Positions 53,183 through 62,624 of a stretch of DNA of 64,000 nt are shown here, piece by piece. Position 1 is the stretch's first letter. Every line of letters begins with the position of its first letter. Location of the stretch: positions 1,798,001 through 1,862,000 of the forward strand of contig CAWCLF010000001.1 of assembly GCA_963796325.1 (NCBI GenBank), in the 5' to 3' direction. The position numbers and the translations under genes were made by a program. Below the pieces are notes generated by a model that was given only the letters and a program-made list of their open reading frames with translations, was not told where the DNA came from and did no database searches. Source of the DNA: CAVYGN01 sp963796325. Its GTDB lineage: Bacteria; Spirochaetota; Brevinematia; Brevinematales; JAOACQ01.

Positions 53183-55120
53183 ATGCCGGGAAAAATAATC
53201 GGAATTGATTTGGGGACGACAAACTCGGTCGTTTCAATTGTTGAAAACGGACAGCCCGTCGTCATTCCAAATCAGGAAGGACAGAGAACAACGCCGTCCA
53301 TAGTAGCTTTTACAGATAAGGGCGAGGTTGTTGTCGGACAGCCCGCTAAAAATCAGATGATAACAAACCATGACAATACTATTTATTCGGCGAAGAGATT
53401 TATCGGAAGGAGAATCGAGGAATCCGAGAAAGAAGTAAAAATGGTTCCGTTTAAAGTAAAATCGGGGCCGCATAATGATGTCAGGTTCGCCACGCGTTCG
53501 GGGGATTTCAGCCCCCAGGAAATTTCCGCCCGCGTACTCATGAAATTAAAACAGGCGGCTGAAGATTACCTGGGCGAAAAGGTCGACAGGGCCGTAATAA
53601 CGGTTCCGGCGTATTTCAACGACTCGCAAAGACAGGCGACAAAGGATGCCGGCACTATCGCAGGCCTTAAAGTTGAAAGAATAATAAACGAACCTACGGC
53701 AGCAGCTCTTGCCTACGGTCTTGATAAAAAGAAAGAAGGAGTAGTCGCAGTATACGATTTCGGGGGCGGCACTTTCGATATATCGATTCTTGAAATCGGC
53801 GACGGAGTATTCGAAGTTAAAGCCACAAACGGCGATACGCATCTGGGAGGCGACGATGTCGATCACGCCATCATGGAATATATGATCAACGAATTTAAAA
53901 AGGATACAGGGGTCGATCTGTCAAAAGACCCGATGGCGATGCAGAGGTTAAAGGACTCCGCAGAGAAGGCGAAGATAGAGCTTTCCTCGAAGATGGAGAC
54001 TCAGATAAATCTTCCTTATATTACAGCAGATTCCAGCGGTCCTAAACATCTTCAGATGAACTTGACGAGGAGCCAGCTTGAAAATATCTCAAGGCCTTTT
54101 GTTGAACGGTCTATTCAGCCCTGCCTCAATGTGCTGAGGGACGGAAATCTCACCAAGGAAAAAATCGATGAAGTCATTCTCGTGGGCGGTATGACAAGAA
54201 TGCCGCTTATCGTGCAGACTGTAAAAAATATATTTGATAAAGAACCGTCTAAAGGGGTGAATCCGGACGAAGTTGTCGCAGTCGGGGCTGCGATACAGGG
54301 CGCCGTATTGACGGGTGAAATGAAGGACCTTCTGCTGCTCGATGTTACTCCGCTTTCATTGGGTATAGAAACCCTCGGAGGGGTATGCACAGTCCTGATA
54401 CCCAGGAATACGACAATCCCGACAAAAAAATCACAGATATTTTCCACCGCGGACGACAACCAGACAGCAGTACAGATACATGTTCTTCAGGGCGAAAGGC
54501 CTATGGCCAGGGACAACAGGACTCTTGGAATGTTCATGCTTGAGGGAATACCTCCGGCGCCCAGGGGAATACCTCAAATAGAAGTAGCTTTCGATATAGA
54601 TGCAAACGGAATTCTGCATGTTTCCGCAAAGGATATGGGGACCGGCAAGGAACAGAAAATACGTATCGAATCTTCAAGCGGTCTGAATGAACAGGAAATA
54701 AAGAAAATGCAGCAGGAAGCCGAAAAGAATGCCGAGGCTGACAGAAAGATCAAGGAATTGATCGAACTGAAAAACCAGGCGGACAACCTTGCTTATTCGA
54801 CGGAGAAAACTCTGCGCGAGTACGGGGACAAGATTGATCCCAAGGATAAAATAGAAGCCGAACAGAAAGTCAAGGACCTGAAAGAGGCTTTGAAAGGGGA
54901 TGATGAATCGCGGATTAAATCCGGCCTGGAAGAATTGAACAAAATATCGCATAAGATTTCAGAACAATTATATAAGAATTCCGCTTATACCCAGCAGGGA
55001 CAACCGGGACAGGGTTCAGCCGGAGAGACCGGAAAGGGTGATGAGCAAGGTAAAAAAGACGAAAAAGTCGTCGATGCGGAAGTAGTAGACGATAATAATG
55101 ACGAAAACAAAAAAAAGTAA
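53183..55120 (+). CDS. dnaK: Chaperone DnaK (Hsp70)
   Basis: 645 residues, full length. 'IIGIDLGTTNSVVSIVENG' starts the ATPase domain; 'TVPAYFNDSQRQATKDAG', 'VYDFGGGTFDISILEIGDG', the linker 'DLLLLDVTPLSLGIETLGG' and the substrate domain 'NGILHVSAKDMGTGKEQKIR' follow. The tail is a glutamine/glycine-rich stretch ending 'VVDAEVVDDNNDENKKK' in place of the common EEVD-like or EEVK ends. AAGGAG precedes the ATG. A long palindromic intergenic region separates it from dnaJ. Confidence 0.97.
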   Translation: MPGKIIGIDLGTTNSVVSIVENGQPVVIPNQEGQRTTPSIVAFTDKGEVVVGQPAKNQMITNHDNTIYSAKRFIGRRIEESEKEVKMVPFKVKSGPHNDVRFATRSGDFSPQEISARVLMKLKQAAEDYLGEKVDRAVITVPAYFNDSQRQATKDAGTIAGLKVERIINEPTAAALAYGLDKKKEGVVAVYDFGGGTFDISILEIGDGVFEVKATNGDTHLGGDDVDHAIMEYMINEFKKDTGVDLSKDPMAMQRLKDSAEKAKIELSSKMETQINLPYITADSSGPKHLQMNLTRSQLENISRPFVERSIQPCLNVLRDGNLTKEKIDEVILVGGMTRMPLIVQTVKNIFDKEPSKGVNPDEVVAVGAAIQGAVLTGEMKDLLLLDVTPLSLGIETLGGVCTVLIPRNTTIPTKKSQIFSTADDNQTAVQIHVLQGERPMARDNRTLGMFMLEGIPPAPRGIPQIEVAFDIDANGILHVSAKDMGTGKEQKIRIESSSGLNEQEIKKMQQEAEKNAEADRKIKELIELKNQADNLAYSTEKTLREYGDKIDPKDKIEAEQKVKDLKEALKGDDESRIKSGLEELNKISHKISEQLYKNSAYTQQGQPGQGSAGETGKGDEQGKKDEKVVDAEVVDDNNDENKKK

Positions 55121-55142
55121 AATGTCGGGCAAATAAAAATAA

Positions 55143-55295
55143 AGGCTGCCCCATTGTTAAAACTTGACTAATGATCATCCCGATTAATAGATTTAATAAA
55201 AGGGCTGTTCTACCCTTAAGGGTGGTTTATATAGAAGTGCCCATGATCTATTGATGCATGTTTTACTTTAAGTTTTAGCGGCAATGGGGCGGCTT
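55143..55295. repeat. Long interrupted palindrome between dnaK and dnaJ
   Basis: AGGCTGCCCCATTG (55143-55156) pairs with CAATGGGGCGGCTT (55282-55295) over 14 positions, with two GT pairs, and a run of seven T's begins within the right arm. The stem is extended by TAAAACTT (55158-55165) with AAGTTTTA (55270-55277). The loop of about 125 bases contains a palindromic repeat copy (55202-55242). It could end dnaK transcription, or be a mobile palindrome. Confidence 0.65.
55202..55242 (-). repeat. Palindromic repeat, copy 4 (GGGCACTTCTA family)
   Basis: On the minus strand GGGCACTTCTATATAAACC (about 55242-55224) is followed by ACCCTTAAGGGT (a 5-base stem with TTAA-centred loop) and then GCCC at 55202. 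The outer GGGC/GCCC ends and the GGGCACTTCTA arm match copies 1 and 3. It lies inside the loop of the 55143-55295 palindrome. Confidence 0.75.
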
Positions 55296-55316
55296 TTTTT
55301 AGTATTGAGGTAAGAA

Positions 55317-56405
55317 ATGGCAACCGGTAAGGATTATTACGAATTACTCGGGGTATCGAGGAATGCGAGCGACGAAGAAATAAAAAAGGCCTTCAGGCAG
55401 ATGGCTTTGAAGTATCATCCCGACAGGAATCCCGGGGATAAAGTGGCCGAGGAAAAATTCAAAGAGATAAACGAGGCATACGAAGTGCTGTCAAACCCTG
55501 AAAAGAAGCGTATGTACGACCAGTTCGGACATTCGGCTTTCAGCCAGGGAGGATTCGGCAGTCCGGGCCAGGGCACGTCGTTCGATTTTGACGATATTTT
55601 CGGAGGAACCGGTTTCGAGGATATATTCAATACATTTTTCGGCGGATCCGCATCGAGAAGGTCCAGGGCCAAGGCTTCGTCGCGCGGATCGGATATCCGT
55701 GCGGATATTTCCCTTAACCTGGAGGATGTGCTTACTGATAAAAACCTGAAGATCAAAGTCAGAAGAAACGAGGCATGCGATGTCTGCCATGGCTCCGGAA
55801 GCAGGAGCGGGGGAAGGTCGGGAACTTGCCCGACATGCGGCGGAAGGGGAACGGTCAGAACTACCCAGGGATTTTTCAGTATTTCGACAACATGTCCGAC
55901 ATGCCATGGCGAAGGGAGCGTGATATCGGATCCATGTACGGCTTGCAGGGGATCCGGAATAAATGAAAAAGATTCTTTTATCAATGTGAAAATACCGGCA
56001 GGCGTGGATGACGGCATCAGGCTCCGTGTACCGGATGAAGGCGATATGGGCAGGAACGGCGGGCCGAGGGGAGACCTTTACGTTCTTATTCATATAAAGA
56101 ATGATACGGAATTCGAAAGGAAAGGCACCGACCTTTACGGAAGGCTTAAGATAAGCTTCCCCAGGGCCGTATTCGGCGGCCAGATAGAAGTGAACTCGCT
56201 GGAAGGAAATAAGAAAGTTAACATTCCTTCAGGAGTACAATCGGGCCATCAGATAAGATTGAAAAACGAAGGCATCCCCGATCTGAGGTCCAAGATCAGG
56301 GGAGACTTATATTATGAAGTATATATCGACGTGCCGAAAAACCTCAAGCAGAAAGAAAAAGAAATTCTTAAGGAATACAGCCGCCTGACCGGCGATACAA
56401 TTTAA
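55317..56405 (+). CDS. dnaJ: Chaperone DnaJ (Hsp40)
   Basis: 362 residues. The J-domain has 'KYHPDRNPGDKVAEEKF' (HPD). A Gly/Phe-rich linker follows. The zinc domain has four CxxCxGxG repeats ('CDVCHGSG', 'CPTCGGRG', 'CPTCHGEG', 'CTACRGSG'). The C-terminal substrate domain ends the protein. It stimulates DnaK ATPase. GAGGT lies 7 bases before the ATG. Confidence 0.96.
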   Translation: MATGKDYYELLGVSRNASDEEIKKAFRQMALKYHPDRNPGDKVAEEKFKEINEAYEVLSNPEKKRMYDQFGHSAFSQGGFGSPGQGTSFDFDDIFGGTGFEDIFNTFFGGSASRRSRAKASSRGSDIRADISLNLEDVLTDKNLKIKVRRNEACDVCHGSGSRSGGRSGTCPTCGGRGTVRTTQGFFSISTTCPTCHGEGSVISDPCTACRGSGINEKDSFINVKIPAGVDDGIRLRVPDEGDMGRNGGPRGDLYVLIHIKNDTEFERKGTDLYGRLKISFPRAVFGGQIEVNSLEGNKKVNIPSGVQSGHQIRLKNEGIPDLRSKIRGDLYYEVYIDVPKNLKQKEKEILKEYSRLTGDTI

Positions 56406-56418
56406 GATCCGGAAAGGA

Positions 56419-58248
56419 TCAATTTCCGAACACTACAGGTTTCCCTGTTACGGGATTTTTATATATCACTCTATTCTTAAAATAATAATTTATTATTTGA
56501 AGAGCCAGCGGGGCTGCAACACCGGAACCCCCGCCTCCATGTTCGACAACGACTGTTACGGCTATCATATCATCCTTGTTTGCGTCACCGTAAGGTGCGA
56601 AAGCTGTAAACCAGGCGTGAGTTTCCTGTTCCTTGCCGGCTTCTCCTGTTCCCGATTTACCGCAGATCGGTATCGGCGTCGCATCTTTTATCCATTTAGC
56701 TGTTCCATAAGTCGTAACTCCGTACATTCCCTTTTTCAGTATATCGATCTGTTCGGCAGACAGGTCGATGGTTCTCAATACATCGTTTCCGATATTTGTA
56801 ATGATTTTATTATCGGAAAGGGATACAATTCTTTGAAGAAGGTGAGGTTTCATTACGACACCGTCGTTTGCAATGCCCATTGTCAGGGCATTCATTTCGA
56901 TCGGGGTTATAAGAAGATCTCCCTGGCCTATCGAAATATTGGCCGTATCGCCGTTCTGCCAGGGACGGTTATATTTTTTCTTGAACCATTCCATTTCCGG
57001 CAGGAGGCCGACATTTTCTCCCGGAAGATCTATTTCTGTTTTTTTATTGACTCCGTAGTTCTGTGCAAAATACATTATTTCATCCCTGCCGACGGAGAGC
57101 CCCGTTGTATAGAAATAAACATCGCAGGAATTCGCGATTCCCCCGATCATGTTCTGCACGTGGTGGACGTCCCAGCATTTGAATATCCTGTTGCCGATCC
57201 ACATATAACCCTGGCAGTTGACCGATTTATTGATGGAAACTCCCGTTTTCAGGGCTGCGGAAGCCGTAATAAGCTTGAAGATGGAACTGGGAGGATACTG
57301 CCCCTGGATGGCCCTGCTGAGGAAAGGCTTGTCGATATTGTTTTTCAGGACATAAAATTCATCGACTGTAAACCGGTCTGTAAAAATATTAGGGTCGAAT
57401 GAAGGTTTGGATACCAGGGCCAGGATTTCTCCTGTTGCGGGTTTTGAAACAACGATAGCTCCGGTTTTATCTCCGAGGAGATCGTAAGCAAGGTCCTGGA
57501 TGTCCTGATCGATCGTCAGAACTATGGTATTGCCGGGGACCGCTTCCTTTTCGATGTTCTGTTCAAGTACATTCCCGTTGACATCGACGACCCTGCCTAT
57601 AATACCCTCTTTTCCCCGGATTGTCTCATCGTAATATTTTTCAATTCCCATTTTTCCGACAATGCTTCCATAATGGAATTCCTTGTTCTGTTTGAGTTTT
57701 TTTAATTCGTCCTTGGAAATGATCCCGGTATACCCGATGAGCTGGGCTGTTTTTTCCCTTTCAGGATATATCCTCCTGGGCCTGTTATCGCATTCCAGCC
57801 CCGGGTAGAGTTCGTAATGCTCTTTGAATTGAATGAGGACTTTGGTGTCGATGTCGTATTTGAGTATGACGGGCGTATATTTATCGAGCGCCTGTTCATT
57901 GAGGGTAATTTCTATATCGTTTATGGACATCCCGAGGAGCTTCGATACATTCGACAGTACCTTGAGCTTCTGTTCGGGGTTGTCGGGAAGGTAAGCCGGC
58001 GTGGCAATAATGGAAAGCGACCGCCTGTTGTAAGCAAGTTTGTTCATGCCGTTCCTGTCGTATATTTCGCTGCGGTAGGCCGGGATCTTGATGATCTGCG
58101 TCCTGTTTTCCATCGCCTGCCTGTAGTATTCCCTGCCGTTTATAATCTGGAGATAAAAGAGCCTGATGAACAAAAGCCCGGACAGGCAATACATTATTAT
58201 AAAAATTGTTAATAGTCTTGATTTTGTCCTGGAGGCCAGTTCCTGCAT
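56419..58248 (-). CDS. mrdA: Penicillin-binding protein 2 (elongasome transpeptidase)
   Basis: 609 residues. One N-terminal helix (about 13-31) precedes the pedestal domain and the transpeptidase domain. Motifs are 'QYPPSSIFKLITASA' (SxxK, about 320), 'GIANSCDVYFYTT' (SxN-like SCD) and 'PICGKSGTGEAGKEQ' (KSG). It cross-links peptidoglycan during rod elongation. No rodA or mreBCD is in the window. It follows priA on the same strand with a 30-base gap. Confidence 0.92.
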   Translation of the reverse strand: MQELASRTKSRLLTIFIIMYCLSGLLFIRLFYLQIINGREYYRQAMENRTQIIKIPAYRSEIYDRNGMNKLAYNRRSLSIIATPAYLPDNPEQKLKVLSNVSKLLGMSINDIEITLNEQALDKYTPVILKYDIDTKVLIQFKEHYELYPGLECDNRPRRIYPEREKTAQLIGYTGIISKDELKKLKQNKEFHYGSIVGKMGIEKYYDETIRGKEGIIGRVVDVNGNVLEQNIEKEAVPGNTIVLTIDQDIQDLAYDLLGDKTGAIVVSKPATGEILALVSKPSFDPNIFTDRFTVDEFYVLKNNIDKPFLSRAIQGQYPPSSIFKLITASAALKTGVSINKSVNCQGYMWIGNRIFKCWDVHHVQNMIGGIANSCDVYFYTTGLSVGRDEIMYFAQNYGVNKKTEIDLPGENVGLLPEMEWFKKKYNRPWQNGDTANISIGQGDLLITPIEMNALTMGIANDGVVMKPHLLQRIVSLSDNKIITNIGNDVLRTIDLSAEQIDILKKGMYGVTTYGTAKWIKDATPIPICGKSGTGEAGKEQETHAWFTAFAPYGDANKDDMIAVTVVVEHGGGGSGVAAPLALQIINYYFKNRVIYKNPVTGKPVVFGN

Positions 58249-58278
58249 GGGCGGTTTACCTCTTAAGGAGGGTATTAA

Positions 58279-60261
58279 TTATACAAGAGAGACCGGGTCA
58301 ATATCTATTTCCATGTAAATAAAACGCGATCCCGGAAGCTTTGCGGCAAATTCCTTCAATGAACGGATATAACCGTTTATTTCTTTAGCGTCGCGGGACT
58401 TGATAATTATATGATACCTGTAGTTATTTTTCAACTTTTCCAGCGGGCATGTTACCGGACCGAGAATTTTAAGCCCGGGGCCGAAGCTTTTTCTTGTTTC
58501 ATCTATCCATTCTCTTATCCTGCCGGTAAATTCCATAACCTTGCTTTGATCGGCGCATCTGAAGACTACCCTGCCCAGCCTTACGAAGGGAGGATATTCG
58601 AACAGTTTTCTTTTTTCGATTTCCATGTTGAAAAAGGATTTATAATCCTGTTCCGCAGCCATTTTAACGGCGTAATGATCTGGAAGATATGTTTCGATTA
58701 GCGCTTCTCCGCGCTCCTCCCTCCTTCCGGCCCTTCCGATGACCTGGGTGAGAAGAACGAAGGCCCTTTCAACGGAACGGAAATCAGGGATGTTCATTAT
58801 TATATCAGGCAGCACAACACCGACAAACTGGATCCCTGCAATATCATGGCCTTTAGCTACCATCTGGGTGCCTACGAGAATATCCACCTCTTTATTTTTG
58901 ACCCTTTTCAAGATATCGATATAGCTGTTCCTGCCCCTTGTAGAATCAAGGTCCATCCTCTCAATCCGGTATGACGGGAACTGGTTCTTTAATATGCCTT
59001 CCAGTTTTTCCGTACCGCTTCCAAGTTCCGCGAGATTGGCGCCGCCGCAGGAGGGACATTTTAGCGGCAGGGGAAGTGCAAAACCGCAGTGATGGCAGAT
59101 CAGCTTCATGGATATTTTATGATATGTCAGTGCAAGATTGCAGTCGGGGCAGGGAAAATTATGCCCGCAATCCCGGCACAGCATTACCGGCGCAAACCCC
59201 CTCCTGTTTAAAAAGATCAGGACCTGTTTTCCCCTTTCAACAGTTTCGATGATTTTATTGAGGAATTCGGCGGTGATAATGTTCCCGGTTTTTTCGTCCC
59301 TCAGATCGGATATTTTTACCGAAGGAAGCTTTATGTCTCCGTATCTTTTCAGGAGTTCTATAAGCTGGAATGTGCGGTTCAATGCAAAATAATAGCTTTC
59401 TATTTGCGGAGTCGCCGAGCCGAGGACAAGCAGGGCCTTTTCCTTTTTTGCCCTGAAATTTGCGACCTGGCGTGCATGGTAGCGCGGAGAATTTCCGGAT
59501 TTATATGAAGATTCATGCTCCTCATCAATTATTATCAGGCCCAGGTTCCTGACGGGCATAAAGACAGCCGACCGGGGCCCGATTATTACACGCGCCTGTC
59601 CATGAAGCGCCCTCAGCCATTCGCCGAACCTCTCGCTCTGGGTGAGTTTAGAGTGATAAATGGAAACCTCGTTCCCGAAACTTTCATAAAAACGTTCCAG
59701 CGTCTGCGGCGTCAGCGATATCTCAGGAATCAGTATGATTGAAGATTTGCCAAGGGAGAGCATCTTCTTTACAAGGTGTTTGTAAATTTCAGTTTTACCT
59801 GATCCTGTGACCCCATGGATAAGGTATGTGCCGCCTTTGCCGATACCGGACTGGATTTTATCGAATGCAGTCTCCTGTTCCTTCGAGAGCCCGGCAAGAT
59901 AGCCCGTATAACTAAAGGAATGGCTGTATTTTTTAGGTTTCCTTGCCGACGGGGTTATGGCTGACAGTGTTTCGCCCGCAGGGGATAAATAAAAGCGGCT
60001 CATCCAGAGGGCCGTCTCGATCGTATTTTCATCTATTACAGGGTCCTCTTCAATGACCTGCATAACAGGCTTGATCTTCATGCCCTCGATCTTATCTTTA
60101 ATTTCATCATGATTGGCAATGCTCATCACGAACCCTGTTAAAAGCCTTCCGGCGAAATTCACAAGTACCCTCTGCAGCCTTTTTACCTCCAGTTCATCGG
60201 GAACGGAATAGTAGAAGGTTTCATCTATGGGTACGTTTACCGCAACTTCGGCATAGTTCAT
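58279..60261 (-). CDS. priA: Primosomal replication restart helicase PriA
   Basis: 660 residues. Walker A 'LIHGVTGSGKTEIYKHLVKK' (about 147-166), DEEH in 'LGLIIIDEEHESSYKSGNSP', and a zinc-binding block of eight Cys ('CRDCGHNFPCPDC', 'CHHCGFALPLPLKCPSC', about 360-405). 'QVIGRAGRREERGEALIET' is helicase motif VI. It reloads replisomes at stalled forks. AAGGA lies upstream. The 205 bases before it are AT-rich and hold no gene. Confidence 0.95.
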   Translation of the reverse strand: MNYAEVAVNVPIDETFYYSVPDELEVKRLQRVLVNFAGRLLTGFVMSIANHDEIKDKIEGMKIKPVMQVIEEDPVIDENTIETALWMSRFYLSPAGETLSAITPSARKPKKYSHSFSYTGYLAGLSKEQETAFDKIQSGIGKGGTYLIHGVTGSGKTEIYKHLVKKMLSLGKSSIILIPEISLTPQTLERFYESFGNEVSIYHSKLTQSERFGEWLRALHGQARVIIGPRSAVFMPVRNLGLIIIDEEHESSYKSGNSPRYHARQVANFRAKKEKALLVLGSATPQIESYYFALNRTFQLIELLKRYGDIKLPSVKISDLRDEKTGNIITAEFLNKIIETVERGKQVLIFLNRRGFAPVMLCRDCGHNFPCPDCNLALTYHKISMKLICHHCGFALPLPLKCPSCGGANLAELGSGTEKLEGILKNQFPSYRIERMDLDSTRGRNSYIDILKRVKNKEVDILVGTQMVAKGHDIAGIQFVGVVLPDIIMNIPDFRSVERAFVLLTQVIGRAGRREERGEALIETYLPDHYAVKMAAEQDYKSFFNMEIEKRKLFEYPPFVRLGRVVFRCADQSKVMEFTGRIREWIDETRKSFGPGLKILGPVTCPLEKLKNNYRYHIIIKSRDAKEINGYIRSLKEFAAKLPGSRFIYMEIDIDPVSLV

Positions 60262-60466
60262 TAAAATTCCTTTAAGGCAGATTCTGATAATATTATCACA
60301 CTAAAGCCTGAAAAAATAAAATACCAAAGGTTTGTTCGCTTTCTTTTGAAGGTTCTTAATTTAAATAATAAAGTAGTTTGCTGTAAAGACATGATGTTAT
60401 AACATTCCGGATGAAAAATTTGTTTATCTTGTGTGAAGCTCAAGGATTGGCGGCGGGGCGGGGGGA

Positions 60467-61336
60467 TCAACGATAAATGTTTGATATTTCTTCAAGTATT
60501 ATCTCTGTCTGCATTTCCCGCGATTTTATCATGAGCCTTCTATCCGAATCCTCGATATAGACGCTCAGGGATTTCATCAACGGACCCGTGAGCCCGGCGA
60601 TGAAGGGATCCGCCATTACCGCTTTTAATTTACGGACCTTGAATACCAGGGGTTTTGCCGTTATCAGTATTTTGCTGTTTTCATAGCTGCTCGTGACAGC
60701 CAGGGGTTCTTTGAGGAAATTCGGCAGCGCCAGGTAATAAATTCCCGGAGTTCCAGGGTCAATAAAGCGTCCGGCGATAATTCCGGACGACAGCAGATCT
60801 ATTATTGGAAAATCGGTTTTAACCTTTATGACGAACGTTTTTGTAAAAGTTCGGCCGTCTTTTACCGATCTCGAAACATATTTAATATAGCCCTTATCTT
60901 TGAATAATTGATAATGCCAGTATGTCAAGCCTCCGTAACCCATGTTTCCCATTTCTTCCAGGGCGTTTGTATTGATATTTCCTTCCGAATCGACGGTTTG
61001 ACCATTGACTGGATCAAAAATAATAGATACAGGCCATCCGGCATAATTGCCGGCTTCTTTACCGCCCCCGCCGGCATCTTTCAAATTTATATAGAATCGA
61101 TACAGCAGATTGCCGTTTTCATCATTTGTCTTTCTCGCAACATAATAGTAATCCGAGACCTTTTCACCGCTTTTGTAAACGCCGTAGCGGAGGAACTCAC
61201 CGTCGGCGATAGCCGTGTTATTGAAAGTTTTCTTTGGAATATTGTATTTTCCTATTGTGCAGGATTCGAAGGCAATGAGAATTATGACAGAAAATACCAG
61301 CTTTACAAATCGAAATAAAAACATATGTATAAACAT
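60467..61336 (-). CDS. Lipoprotein of unknown function
   Basis: 289 residues from ATG 61336, with AGGAGG upstream; longer readings overlap tetR. The N-terminus 'MFIHMFLFRFVKLVFSVIIL' with IAFESC gives a loose lipobox (Cys at about 27) of the spirochaetal kind. The mature part has beta-rich patterns ('DYYYVARKTNDENGNLLYRF', 'GYGGLTYWHYQLFKDKGYIK', 'YLALPNFLKEPLAV'). No family is recognised. It lies directly downstream of TetR, so it is probably its target. Confidence 0.75.
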   Translation of the reverse strand: MFIHMFLFRFVKLVFSVIILIAFESCTIGKYNIPKKTFNNTAIADGEFLRYGVYKSGEKVSDYYYVARKTNDENGNLLYRFYINLKDAGGGGKEAGNYAGWPVSIIFDPVNGQTVDSEGNINTNALEEMGNMGYGGLTYWHYQLFKDKGYIKYVSRSVKDGRTFTKTFVIKVKTDFPIIDLLSSGIIAGRFIDPGTPGIYYLALPNFLKEPLAVTSSYENSKILITAKPLVFKVRKLKAVMADPFIAGLTGPLMKSLSVYIEDSDRRLMIKSREMQTEIILEEISNIYR

Positions 61337-61361
61337 AATAATTACCTCCTTTTTTTGACGA

Positions 61362-61961
61362 TTATTTTTTAATAATTCCATCCAGGATGAGAGACACCGC
61401 ATATATGATATCTTTGACCATTCCGTCGAAATCCAGCGCTCTGTTCAAGCTGTTTTTTGTCCGGTTATAGGCCTCGTTTTTCATCGAATAAATTACATTC
61501 TGGATTGTCACCGCGACTTTATTGACGTCGCATTCAATGATCTCATTATGTTCAAGGCTGTCTTCAAGGATAGAGGCAAAGTATTCGGCGCCTTTTTTTT
61601 GAGAGCTTTCCATCAGGTCTTCAAGAAAAGGGGTAAGTTTAATCAAAGTCCCCGTCGAAAGCTGGTTCAGGATGCTTGTGCGGCCGTTGTACTTAAATCC
61701 TTCTTTGATCCATGTAATGATCTTTTCCCTGCAGCCGCCGGCGGCCTCAACCTTCTTTTTTATCGATTCGCCGAATTCATCCGCTTCCCTGTTTATCACT
61801 TCGGTAAAAATAGCTTCTTTATTCTTGAAGTAATAATAAAGGGAAACCTTGTTCATCCCCGACATTTCCCCGATATCGTCAAGTGTGGTTTTATCGTAGC
61901 CGAACCTGTTAAAGCATTTTTCAGCCGCCCTTAAAATATCTTCTTTCCTGTCAGGGGTCAT
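61362..61961 (-). CDS. TetR-family transcriptional regulator
   Basis: 199 residues. The helix-turn-helix is at about 9-55 ('ILRAAEKCFNRFGYDKTTLD', 'MNKVSLYYYFKNKEAIFTEV'). The C-terminal ligand-binding part is helical and variable. It begins a two-gene unit with the lipoprotein. A palindrome with TTCTAA/TTAGAA arms lies 26 bases upstream and could be its own operator. Confidence 0.9.
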   Translation of the reverse strand: MTPDRKEDILRAAEKCFNRFGYDKTTLDDIGEMSGMNKVSLYYYFKNKEAIFTEVINREADEFGESIKKKVEAAGGCREKIITWIKEGFKYNGRTSILNQLSTGTLIKLTPFLEDLMESSQKKGAEYFASILEDSLEHNEIIECDVNKVAVTIQNVIYSMKNEAYNRTKNSLNRALDFDGMVKDIIYAVSLILDGIIKK

Positions 61962-61986
61962 GAAAATCTCCTAAAATATTCTTATG

Positions 61987-62013
61987 TTCTAATATTATAT
62001 CATATTGTTAGAA
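61987..62013. promoter_or_regulatory. Possible TetR operator palindrome
   Basis: TTCTAA (61987-61992) and TTAGAA (62008-62013) are a 27-bp dyad with AT-rich interior, and neighbouring half-sites (AATATTCTTA at about 61976, TTAGAATATT at 62008) extend it. It lies just upstream of tetR. AT-rich composition makes chance palindromes likely, so confidence is moderate. Confidence 0.45.
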
Positions 62014-62048
62014 TATTAGTCAATAATAAGCCCTTTCTTTTTCTCCTT

Positions 62049-62450
62049 ACAAGGCCGATAGGACGACCGTCATATGCACCTGTTGTCTGGTTCTATGAAT
62101 TCCTGTATAAGGCGGCATCCTGGGATCGTGATCGCAGGATAATAGCAAAGGTGGAATGGCGCCAGGGGGAACTCTTTCCCAGGGTCGGTTTTATCGTTAC
62201 AAATCTAAGGGCTAAAAAGAGGAAAGTAGTCCATTTTTACAATATGAGGGGAACAGTGCCTGACCGGCAATGCATTAAGGAGGGCAAGAATGCTGTTAAG
62301 TGGACAAGGCTCTCCTGTCATGATTTTATCGATAATCATGTCCGGCTCCAGTTATTTGTTCTTGCCAACAATCTTGGAAACTTCTTCCGGCATTCAGCTT
62401 TACCCCTTAAATGGGAGAGTTTTGGGTGTTATTTGGGAAATATCGGTTAA
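62049..62450 (+). pseudogene. Decayed IS1380-family transposase fragment
   Basis: Reading from about 62049 gives an open frame 'RPSYAPVVWFYEFLYKAAS', 'KVEWRQGELFPRVGFIVTNL', 'FYNMRGT', 'CIKEGKNAVKWTRLSC', 'DNHVRLQLFVLANNLGNFF' ending at a stop near 62448. This matches the C-terminal part of another IS1380-group transposase (the GELFPRVGFIVTN and IKEGK-WTRLSC stretches). The N-terminus and the DDE region upstream are missing. 'TVPDRQC' replaces the expected AEQW segment, a sign of decay. It differs from the intact 23024-24751 element. The rest of 61962-62624 holds only the TetR palindrome and direct repeats. Confidence 0.8.
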
Positions 62451-62582
62451 ATATGGTACAAAAGTTCCATTGCAACGCTTCATATCGTAGGCTATAATTA
62501 ATAATTGAATAAATAGAATATAGAAGAAATTCTCAAAAGTGGTAATATTGGGGTATTATCTAGGAAATATCGGTTAAATTGG
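62421..62582 (+). repeat. Imperfect direct repeats flanking the transposase remnant end
   Basis: TTTGGGTGTTATTTGGGAAA at 62421 and TATTGGGGTATTATCTAGGA at 62546 are followed in both places by AATATCGGTTAAAT, so the two 36-bp units (62421-62456 and 62547-62582) differ in a few positions. The first is at the remnant's end and the second just before the next gene. This suggests a duplicated IS end or a small rearrangement. Confidence 0.6.
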
Positions 62583-62624
62583 TTTTTGATAGTGGTAAAA
62601 TGGGTTGAACCAGGGGTGTATGTT

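Noticed and set aside
55415..56093. Two 200-codon minus-strand frames across dnaJ
   Set aside because: They are antisense shadows of the J and zinc domains, with low-complexity Pro/Ser content.
60261..60470. 69-codon minus-strand frame upstream of priA
   Set aside because: No ribosome binding site, no known pattern and AT-rich composition; treated as intergenic.
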